Notes under the pieces: generated by a model
What the model saw: the letters and a program-made list of their open reading frames with translations, nothing else
Database searches by the model: none
Told to the model about the DNA's origin: nothing
Position numbers and translations under genes: made by a program
Assembly: GCA_041691315.1 (NCBI GenBank)
Contig: JBEPUW010000004.1
Coordinates: 95,345-159,344, forward strand
Reading direction: 5' to 3'
DNA: 64,000 bases
Origin: Poindextera sp041691315
Lineage (GTDB): Bacteria > Pseudomonadota > Alphaproteobacteria > Caulobacterales > Caulobacteraceae
Part shown: in pieces, positions 35,458 to 43,200 of the stretch
Numbering within the stretch: the first letter of the stretch is position 1
Layout of the letters: each line of letters starts with the position of its first letter

Positions 35458-35474
35458 TGGTACTCTAGGTACCA
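35458..35474. promoter_or_regulatory. Palindromic operator candidate between phage operon and HTH gene
   Basis: TGGTAC-TCTAG-GTACCA, a perfect 6+6 inverted repeat ending 16 bases before the HTH gene ATG and 84 bases before the divergent operon. Size and position suit binding by a small HTH dimer that controls both directions, like a phage repressor-operator switch. Binding by the adjacent protein is inferred. Confidence 0.55.
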
Positions 35475-35490
35475 TAAAGACCTTTGTCAA

Positions 35491-35730
35491 ATGATCACCG
35501 GGTTGCAAATCAGATGCGCGCGAGCAGCGCTAAGGTGGACCTCAGCCCAGGTCGCGACTTCAGCCGGCGTCGGCATCCAGACTGTGAAACGCTTCGAGGC
35601 GTTTGACGGGGTGCCGCCGAGCCGGTCCTCCTCGTTAATGGCAGTTAGAGGCGCCATGGAGGCCGCTGGCATCGAATTCATCGGCACCCCTGACGATCGC
35701 CCGGGGATACGGATCGGGAAAATGCTCTGA
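35491..35730 (+). CDS. Small HTH (XRE-like) regulator
   Basis: 79 residues made almost wholly of one Cro/CI-type helix-turn-helix: QIRCARAALRWTSAQVATSAGVGIQTVKRFE, followed by a conserved tail, GAMEAAGIEFIGTPDDRPGIRI, common in short alphaproteobacterial XRE proteins. No clear ribosome site precedes the ATG at 35491. Divergent from the recombination operon, it is the best candidate for its repressor. Confidence 0.82.
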   Translation: MITGLQIRCARAALRWTSAQVATSAGVGIQTVKRFEAFDGVPPSRSSSLMAVRGAMEAAGIEFIGTPDDRPGIRIGKML

Positions 35731-36177
35731 GGGGAGACCCTCCCATTCATCCTCGCCGAAGACCGCTAGACCGGCCATGGAATTTGGATGCGTCGAGTCA
35801 TAGGCTCGCGCGATGACGGCCCAGCGAAATGCGCCAGGCAACCCTCGCCCGATGGGCCCCCAAGACAAAACGGATTTGATTGCCGACACTTTGCCGAAGC
35901 ACAGATTCAGTTAGTCCGTTCACAGACTAGAAAACAACAGTTAGTGCCGGTCACGGTTTACGGCTGCTCGATACTGATGACCGCGCCCAGCCGCTGTCCA
36001 GCTTCGAGACCATGACCCTGGCGCCGCTTGCGTGAAGCGTCAGCTGCTGGTTCTCGAGGGCTACGAGCGCAAGGTCCGCCCGCGCCGCAAGAGGCGTTCC
36101 GGCGCTGTATGTGTGATTTGGCGAAGCGAACCCAAGGGCCGGCTGCGGCCGCCGCCTTCAGCAGGACGTCCCGGTGG
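35731..36177. other. Non-coding stretch with one imperfect direct repeat
   Basis: About 450 bases in which every open frame is short and unconvincing. The only structure noticed is an imperfect direct repeat, CAGTTAGTCCGTTCAC at 35908-35923 and CAGTTAGTGCCGGTCAC at 35938-35954. Its place between the phage genes and the decayed LysR gene makes it a possible remnant of the island's right end. Confidence 0.4.
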
Positions 36178-36520
36178 TCAGAAGACGGCCGAGAGGGCGT
36201 CAGACGTCACCCTGCACCGCGCGCTGGTCTTCAGGTCCTCGTGGATGACCACCCAGAGGCCGAGACCAATGTCAGCTTCGGACCCAAGCACCCGAAAAAT
36301 GGCACGTGCCTATTCGTAGCCGGCGCGGATGGCGGTGAACTGGGCGAGGTCGCTCCCGGCGCAAGGCGAAGTCGGCGCGGCCGAGCCCCAGAAAGGCCGC
36401 CACGGTGCCGACCCGGGGATCTCTCGCGCGAACCCGACCAGGTCGTGTGTGGCTATTTCACTTTGCCGATCGCGGAGCTACTTGCGCTCAAGGTAGTCGC
36501 GGCGGGCGAATAGGCCCGAC
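36178..36520 (-). pseudogene. Decayed LysR-type regulator, substrate-binding C-terminal half
   Basis: Joining frames on the minus strand recovers, in order, GLFARRDYLERK (then a stop), THDLVGFARE, VAAFLGLGRADFALR, GSDLAQFTAIRAGYE (then a stop) and LGLWVVIHEDLKTSARCRV ending at a TGA. This is the order of the LysR substrate-binding domain C-terminus. At least three frame changes and two stops interrupt it, and the DNA-binding N-terminus is missing. It is a relic truncated near 36520. Confidence 0.72.
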
Positions 36521-36650
36521 ACGCCGCGTTCGTCGACGCCCTCCGTAGGGCAGTGGTGTTGACTTAGAGCGGAGTGCGTTTGCACCATGCGGCAAGCGGC
36601 GATAGCCTCGCTTGTTTGCCAGGGCGTTCGCGCCGAAATCGGGGGATACC

Positions 36651-36977
36651 ATGAAAAATCGACTTGCCATTCTGGCTCTGGCCGGCGCGCTGATGACCGC
36701 GTCGGTCGTGCACGCAGAAGACCGACATGTCGTCATCATCAACGAGACCGACCACACAATTGTCAGCTTCTATGCGTCCAACGTCGCCGCCACCACTTGG
36801 GAGGAAGACATCCTGGGCCAAGACACCCTGCCGCCCGGCCATGACGTCAAGATCAACATCGACGATGGCTCCGGCCATTGCCTCTATGACTTCAAGGCCA
36901 AGTTCGACGATGGCACGAATACGGTTAAGCACAACATCAATGTCTGCGAGATAAGTTCCTACCGCTATACCGAATAG
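36651..36977 (+). CDS. Small secreted protein of unknown function
   Basis: 108 residues from the ATG at 36651, which has GGGGGA six bases upstream. A clear signal peptide (MKNRLAILALAGALMTASVVHA) is followed by a beta-rich mature part, HVVIINETDHTIVSFYAS and PPGHDVKINIDDGSGHCLYDF, with two cysteines that could pair. Similar short periplasmic proteins occur in Caulobacterales, but no function is known to me. It stands alone. Confidence 0.72.
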   Translation: MKNRLAILALAGALMTASVVHAEDRHVVIINETDHTIVSFYASNVAATTWEEDILGQDTLPPGHDVKINIDDGSGHCLYDFKAKFDDGTNTVKHNINVCEISSYRYTE

Positions 36978-36983
36978 CCTTGG

Positions 36984-37053
36984 AATTGGGGACATGTGCG
37001 CAGTTCAAGCTCGGCGCCAGGTCCGAGGCGAAAAGGCGTACGTGTCCCCAATT
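36984..37053. repeat. 11-bp inverted repeat flanking a 48-bp loop
   Basis: AATTGGGGACA (36984-36994) and TGTCCCCAATT (37043-37053) are perfect complements, the latter touching the stop of the TetR gene. Inner bases extend the pairing weakly. The TTGGGGACA core resembles REP-like palindromes found in many proteobacteria; it sits between convergent genes and could also stop transcription bidirectionally. Confidence 0.5.
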
Positions 37054-37643
37054 TAGGGCCGAACCGTCGCCTCCAACACGGACGCCGCGCGGTCGATGAA
37101 GGCCTCGCGTTCCGGGCCACGCAGGGGTTCGTCGCGGATCAGGCGTTCGACCAGGAAGCCGATATAGATCGCCGCCAGCACCCGGGCGCGGGCAGGGGCG
37201 TCGTCGCCGCCGAGCCAGTCGCGGATGGGACCCAGAAAGCGCTCCTGGATGGCGACGTTCAACAGTGGCGCGGTGGTCGGCGAGGTCGCCGCGCGCAGCA
37301 GGAACTGGAAGGTGTGGCTGCGGGCTTCGTCGGCGCTGGCCGGGCCCGCCATCATCGTCGCGACCTCGCGCGAGAAGGCCTGTCGGTTCTGGCCGTGCGG
37401 AAAGTTGGGCCGGAACGAGGCCTTCAGCGCCTCGGTGAACAGCGCCTCCTTGCCGCCGAAATAGCGCTTGATCAGGGCGACATCGGCGCCGGCCTCGGCG
37501 GCGATGTCGCGCAGCGAGGTCAGGTCGTAGCCGGAGCGCCCGAACTGGGTCTTGGCCGCCTCGAGGATCGCCGCGCGGGTCGCCTCGGCGTTGCGCTTGC
37601 GCGGCGCGGAACGTGCGCGGCCGAGGGTCGCGATGTCACTCAT
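37053..37643 (-). CDS. TetR-family regulator
   Basis: 196 residues. The N-terminal HTH (about 22-68) reads TRAAILEAAKTQFGRSGYDLTSLRDIAAEAGADVALIKRYFGGKEALF in two parts, the canonical TetR pattern with a RYFGGKE end. The C-terminal ligand domain matches the TetR_C_17-like group (LLRAATSP). It lies 25 bases after the P450 gene on the same strand, so it may regulate that gene. Confidence 0.9.
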   Translation of the reverse strand: MSDIATLGRARSAPRKRNAEATRAAILEAAKTQFGRSGYDLTSLRDIAAEAGADVALIKRYFGGKEALFTEALKASFRPNFPHGQNRQAFSREVATMMAGPASADEARSHTFQFLLRAATSPTTAPLLNVAIQERFLGPIRDWLGGDDAPARARVLAAIYIGFLVERLIRDEPLRGPEREAFIDRAASVLEATVRP

Positions 37644-37668
37644 GCCGACGTCCTGGCCCGGCCGGCGA

Positions 37669-38979
37669 TCAGGCCCGGGCCGGGATGACGACGCGCATGC
37701 TCTCGTAGCCGTGCACGAACGACGAGAAGCCGCGCACCGGCTCTTCCACCAGTTCGATCCGCGGGAAGCGCTTCAGGATCTCTTCCCAGATGATGGTCAG
37801 CTGCATCTCGGCGACGCGGTTGCCGACGCAGCGGTGGACGCCGAAACCGAACGACATGTGCTGGCGCGGCCGTTCGCGGTCGACGATGAAGGCGTTGGGG
37901 TTCTCGATCTTGCTCTCGTCGCGATTGCCCGAGATGTACCACATGGCGACGTTATCGCCTTCCTTGATGGTCTTGCCGCCGAGTTCGACATCGCGGGTCG
38001 CCTTGCGCCGCATGTGCGCCAGCGGGGTCTGGTAGCGGATGGTCTCCGACACCATCGGCAGGACCAGGCCCGGATCGGCGCGCAGCTTGTCGTACTGGTC
38101 GGGGTTCTTGTTCAGGTGGAAGATGCTGCCTGAAATGGTGTTGCGGGTGGTGTCGTTGCCGCCGACGATCAGCAGGATGACGTTGCCCTGAAAGGTCATG
38201 AAGTCCATCTCGCGGGTGGCGGGATTGTGCGCCATCATCGAGATCAGATCGGTTCCGGGCTCGGCGTCGACGCGCTCGTCCCACAGCGTTTTGAAGGCGG
38301 CGAAGCACTCCATCATCGCCTCGCTCTTGTGCTGCCAGCTCTTCACCGGCCCGTGGCCCGGCTGGTTCATGATCATGTCCGACCACCAGGGCAGCTTGCG
38401 GCGCTGCTCGAACGGGAAGTCGAACAGCGTGGCCAGGGTCATCGCGGTCAGCTCTTTCGATACCAGGTCGACCCAGTCGAACTCCTCGCCGATCGGCAGC
38501 GAGTCGAGGATCTCGCCGGCGCGTTCGCGCACCAGCGGCGACATGGCGCCGATGTTGGAGGGCGCCAGCGTCGGGCTCACCGCCTTGCGCGCCGGCGTGT
38601 GCTCGGGCTCGTCCATGGTGATGAAGCCGGCGCCGCCGCGGCGCTGCGGAATCTCGGCCCCGGGGTTGGCCTCCTGCCAGATTTTCTCCTGCTCGGCGAT
38701 CGCCTCCAGGTTCGGTAGGGTGATGCCGGACGCCGATGAGAAGACCTCGTGGTTGGTGTCGACCGCCATGATGTCGTCCCAGGTGGTCACCGACCAATAG
38801 GGTCCGAACTCGCTCTCGGCCGTGAAGTGCACCGGGTCCTCGGCGCGCAGGCGCTCGAAGACGGGCCACAGCGTGTCGTCCCGAAAGCGCTCCACCTTGG
38901 CCGGATTGAGCTCGGCCAGCGGCGTGGCATAGGCCTCCGCGGCGGCCTGATCGGCATCGACCTTCACAGCGACGTTCAT
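37669..38979 (-). CDS. Cytochrome P450, CYP153-like alkane/terpenoid hydroxylase
   Basis: 436 residues. The haem-binding FGFGVHRCVGNRVA has Cys384 as ligand. The I-helix oxygen-binding motif GGNDTTRN is at 273-280 and the ExxR pair ETIR at 312-315. The FGPYWSVTTWDDIMAVDTNHEVFSS segment (58-82) and the HGYESMRVVIPAR end are typical of the CYP153 group, soluble terminal hydroxylases of alkanes and related chains; that sub-family call is from pattern memory. The ATG at 38979 has AGGGAG upstream; an extension to 39327 would cover the next gene antiphase. No ferredoxin or reductase gene is adjacent, so electrons must come from elsewhere. Confidence 0.92.
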   Translation of the reverse strand: MNVAVKVDADQAAAEAYATPLAELNPAKVERFRDDTLWPVFERLRAEDPVHFTAESEFGPYWSVTTWDDIMAVDTNHEVFSSASGITLPNLEAIAEQEKIWQEANPGAEIPQRRGGAGFITMDEPEHTPARKAVSPTLAPSNIGAMSPLVRERAGEILDSLPIGEEFDWVDLVSKELTAMTLATLFDFPFEQRRKLPWWSDMIMNQPGHGPVKSWQHKSEAMMECFAAFKTLWDERVDAEPGTDLISMMAHNPATREMDFMTFQGNVILLIVGGNDTTRNTISGSIFHLNKNPDQYDKLRADPGLVLPMVSETIRYQTPLAHMRRKATRDVELGGKTIKEGDNVAMWYISGNRDESKIENPNAFIVDRERPRQHMSFGFGVHRCVGNRVAEMQLTIIWEEILKRFPRIELVEEPVRGFSSFVHGYESMRVVIPARA

Positions 38980-39055
38980 GGCTTCACTCCCTTGGGCGCG
39001 CGCAAATTGCTCGTCCGGCCTGCACAAGTCAATTGGCGTTGACTTGCGAAGAGCG

Positions 39056-40186
39056 TCAGGCCGGATGGGTGATGAATGTGCTGGCTTCCGGCGTGTTCGG
39101 GCTGATCGCCATCGGGCAGGCGAACCCAGGAAGCACCGCGACGTCGTAAAGCTCGCCAATGGCGCCATCGATGCGGAACCAGTCGACACAGGTCCGCTTG
39201 CGCAGATCGAGGATCTGGATCCCGCACCAGGCGTCGGAATCGGCGGCGGCGAGGCGCTGGTCGAGGGCCAGGCCCTCGAAACGCTTGTAGCGCGGCTTGG
39301 AGAGGGCGACGAAGGCGAGGTCGCCATGAAAGGCCAGGCCGCGGACGAAGCCCGGGCAGAAGACGCGCGGCTCGAAGGCGCCCGGTCGCGGACGCGCCGT
39401 TGTCGATTGCGGCCGATGCACGACGCCCAGCTCGCCGGTTCCCGAGTTCAGCACCCACAGTTCGCCGCCATGCAACCGGGGCGAATGCGGCATGGACAGG
39501 CCCTCGCAGATCACCGCATTGCGCGCCACGTCGATCACCACGCCGCCGCTGGCGCGCCGGTCGCGCCAGCCGTCGATGGTGTCCGACCGGCTGACCGCTG
39601 TGACATAGGCGGGTTGGCCCGCCTCCATCGCCAGACCGTTGAGGTGGCAGCGGTCCTCGTCCACCAGGCCGCTGATGAAGGGCGGCCGCCAGATCGGCTC
39701 GAAACTGTAGCGCTCGGAAACCGCGGCCAGGCAGTTGTACCGGGTGTTGACGAACAGGACGCGTCCATCGGCGTCGAGGCCGACGTCGTGTCCGCTGAGG
39801 CTGCCGGTCATGTGAATGGTGCGCGGCATGTAGCAGGCGTCGAACGCCTGATTGACCTGCTCGCCCGCCTCCAGAACGTTCTCGAAGCGGATGATCCTGC
39901 CGGCGTCGCACAGGGTCAGAGTCGAGCGCCGTCCGGGCCCGCAGTCGGGATCGACCGCCATGCCCATCGGCTGGCCGAGGGCGGTCTGGTGCACGTGGAT
40001 GCCGCCGTCCACGGAGCGGCCGAGCAGGTAGAGGAAGCCGGACTGGTAGGAGGTGAAGGCCAGCGAGACGCCCAGCTGCGCCAGTCGGGCGAACAGGCCG
40101 GCCGAGTGGCTGTACTCGACAGGAGCGGCGTCCGGCGTCGCGCCGGCTTCGGCCGCCATGGCGTCGAGCGCCTCATTCGAACTCAT
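39056..40186 (-). CDS. TIGR03032-family (DUF4915) protein
   Basis: 376 residues. The order SLAFTSYQSGFLYLLGR, LGQPMGMAVDP, ACYMPRTIHMTGSLSGHDVGLD, FVNTRYNCLAAV, RCHLNGLAM and PHSPRLHGGELWVLNSGTGELG is that of the TIGR03032 family, a beta-propeller-like protein of unknown function. The ATG at 40186 is used because AAGGCGA precedes it. It lies 76 bases upstream of the P450 gene on the same strand and may be co-transcribed with it. Confidence 0.85.
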   Translation of the reverse strand: MSSNEALDAMAAEAGATPDAAPVEYSHSAGLFARLAQLGVSLAFTSYQSGFLYLLGRSVDGGIHVHQTALGQPMGMAVDPDCGPGRRSTLTLCDAGRIIRFENVLEAGEQVNQAFDACYMPRTIHMTGSLSGHDVGLDADGRVLFVNTRYNCLAAVSERYSFEPIWRPPFISGLVDEDRCHLNGLAMEAGQPAYVTAVSRSDTIDGWRDRRASGGVVIDVARNAVICEGLSMPHSPRLHGGELWVLNSGTGELGVVHRPQSTTARPRPGAFEPRVFCPGFVRGLAFHGDLAFVALSKPRYKRFEGLALDQRLAAADSDAWCGIQILDLRKRTCVDWFRIDGAIGELYDVAVLPGFACPMAISPNTPEASTFITHPA

Positions 40187-40278
40187 GGTCGCCTTCGCCT
40201 TCCGCCGCAAACCGCTTGCCGGCAGTCTGCAACGACCACGCGCGCGGATTCAACGGAATGCGCCTGGTTCGGCGGAAA

Positions 40279-43200
40279 TCAGAACGTCAGCCTGATACCG
40301 GCCGACACGGACTGGTCGCTCCAATTGCTCGACACGGTGGCGTCGTACTTGATGAACGCGGTGAAGCGGCGTTTCTGCGCCGACAGGCCGGCGCCCAGGA
40401 TCGCGGTGTTGGGATTGAGGGTCAAACCGTTGCCGGCGAAGACCGTGCCGTCGGCGGCGGTGAGCGTCTGGCCTCCACCGCTGGCCGCCGCCTGGTCGTA
40501 GCGGTAGCCGACCATCACATAGGGCGTGATGGTGGTTCCGCTGGCGGTCGTGAACGGCCGGGCCAGGTCGACAGCGGCGAACGGTTCGACGCCGGTGAAG
40601 CTGGTCGCCCCGGCCTTGACGCCGAACCCGTGCAATTGCCCGTCGTGCTCGTTGAATGCGGCGCTACTGACGTTCGATACGACGAGGCCGGCGATCGGGG
40701 TTACGGCGAAGCCTTCAAGCGACAGCGGGATCGCGATCTGCGCGCCACCCGTAAAGGCATCGCTGCCCCAGGACGCCGTAACCGGACCGACGCCCGTCGC
40801 TCGTCGGCTGCGGTTCCAGGCGTGAGCATAGCTGACCGCCGCGCTGATCACCGCGCCGCCGGCGGCCTCGGAACCGTACAGACTGACACTTACGCTCTGC
40901 TGGCTGGCCGAGCCGCCCGTGCTGTCGGTCAGCGTGGCGCTGTCGTAGCCGATCGCGGCCCCCAGACGCCCGCCTCGACCGACGGCCGCATCGCCTCCGG
41001 CCGCCAGACCATAGTCGAACGCTCGGAAAGGGTCGCTTGCGCTCAGCCATGACCCTCCAAGGCGGGCCCATCCTCCAGAGCCGCCGCCGGTGGCGTTGTC
41101 GAACCGGTCGCCGGTCTCGGTGGACAGGCCACGAAGCAGGAGCCCCGAGAGCGCGTCCTGATTGGCTTGCGCGAACACAAGCGCCTGAGCGCTGAACAAT
41201 TGCCGGTCGTGCGGCGGTACGAGCGTGGGCGTCGGCGTTGGGGTGGGAGTCGGCGTCGGTGTTGGAGTTGGAGTTGGAGTTGGAGTTGGGGTTGGGGTTG
41301 GGGTCGGCGTTGGAGTTGGAGTTGGAGTTGGAGTTGGAGTTGGAGTTGGAGTTGGCGTCGGCGTTGGAGTCGGAGTTGGCGTTGGCGTTGGCGTTGGGGT
41401 CGGTGTTGGCGTCGGCGTCGGCGTCGGCGTCGGCGTTGGGGTCGGAGTCGGAGTGGGCGTTGGCGTTGGCGTCGGCGTTGGGGTCGGCGTTGGAGTCGGG
41501 GTTGGCGTTGGCGTTGGGGTCGGTGTCGGCGTTGGAGTCGGAGTCGGAGTCGGAGTCGGAGTCGGAGTTGGGGTCGGTGTCGGCGTTGGGGTCGGGGTCG
41601 GCGTCGGGGTTGGCGTTGGAGTCGGGGTCGGAGTCGGAGTCGGAGTGGGCGTTGGGGTCGGTGTCGGCGTCGGCGTCGGGGTTGGTGTCGGCCCGAGGAC
41701 AAGGTTGGCGGCGGTCGAGGTGTAGGACACGCTTTCGGCCAGACCGGTGGGGACCGAGGATCCGGTCTTGGGCGTCACGGTGGTGAAGGTTCCGGTCAGC
41801 GCGGCGCTGGTGAGGAAGGTCCTCGATCCGGGACTATAGGCGCCGGACGCGTAGGCGAAGTTGACCGTGCCGGCCAGGCTTGCGGCGCCCGATACATTGA
41901 CCAGGTCGATGGTGGTAGGCGTGACCCCGACGATCAGCCTGCCGGTTGAGGTCTGGCTATAGGTCCCGGTGATGGTCACGGTGTTGCCGCCGAGCGGACC
42001 GTTGGTCAGGTCAAGCGTGCCGGCGTTGTCGAACGCCAGGCTTCCCGCCGTCGCCGAGATCGTCGGGTTGACGCCGTTGCCCGCGAAAAGGGTCGAGGTG
42101 GCGTCGATATTGACCCCGGTCGCGTTGCCGAGGGTCAAGGGGCCGGTCAGCGTCCATTGCGTGGCGTCGTCGAAGTTGACCGTCGACCAATGGATCAGGT
42201 TCACCCCCAAAGCCGGGTCGTCCGCGAAGCCGTTCATGGGCGAGCCGAACGAGCCGCCCATGAACTGCACATTGTCCATGGTCAGCACATTGCCGGCGCC
42301 TGTGCCGGCAGCGATGTGGGTGACGCCCGAGAGGTTGGTCGACGTCAGGTTGGCGAGGGTGACGAGGGAGCCGCCGCTTGTGCCGAACTCGCCCAGATTG
42401 ATGAAGCCGGTGAGGTTGCCACCGCTGAAGTTCACCGCGCCGCCGTTGAAGGCCTGGATCGAGCCGTCCAACGCGCCGGCCTGCAGGTTCACCGTGCTGC
42501 CGAATTCCTCCAGCAGAATCACGCCGGTGATGGCGCCGGTGTTGTTCACGGTTACGGGCGTCGACAAGGCGAAAATCGCCGTGTCGCTGATGTTGCCGGA
42601 GATATTGCTGATGGCGCCCGCATTGTTGATCGTCGCCGGCGCGCCGTTGACCTGGACGCCCTCGAACAGGCCCTTCGCGCCCCCGCTCGCGGTGATGGTG
42701 AGGGTCGCAGGCCCGGCGCCGGAGATATAGATGCCATAGCCGGCCGTCCCCGTGACCTGGCCGCTGGCCGTGACCGTTGTGTTCCCGGCGCCGGTGTTCC
42801 TCACGTGGATGCCGTTGCCGCTTCCGGTGACCGCGGCCATGGCGTTCACCGTGACATCGCCGCCGCCATAGTTCCGGACGATCACCCCGGACGGGCCATT
42901 CGTGCTCGGGGAAGCGCCGCCGCTGGCGGTCACCGCGCCTGCGGTAGTGATCGTCAGCGGTCCGTTCCCGTGGTTGCTGGCCGAGACGGCATCCGCCGCC
43001 GAGGCGGTCACCGCCGCCTTGGTATAGACCGCGACATAGGAGACTTTCGCGCCGCCCTCGGCATAGACCCCGCCGCTGACATTGCCCGAGGCGGTGACGG
43101 AGACCGGTCCCGAGCCGTTGCTTTCGGCTGAGATCCCGCCGGTCACCTGGCTGGCCTTTAGGGTCACCCCGGTCGAACTGGCGCCATAGCCGGAGAGCAA

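Noticed and set aside
35635..35889. 84-residue minus-strand frame overlapping the HTH gene
   Set aside because: Antisense to the conserved HTH tail and lacks a ribosome site.
36028..36513. Plus-strand frames of 161 and 95 residues
   Set aside because: They are shadows of the decayed LysR gene on the other strand; composition is low-complexity Arg/Pro.
41224..41691. Possible CRISPR or minisatellite array
   Set aside because: Unit is a 6-bp coding hexamer without spacers, in frame with a real gene.
41225..41725. Plus-strand open frame coding a 166-residue Gly-Val repeat
   Set aside because: It is the antisense of the Pro-Thr tract of the autotransporter; no ribosome site or conserved flanks.
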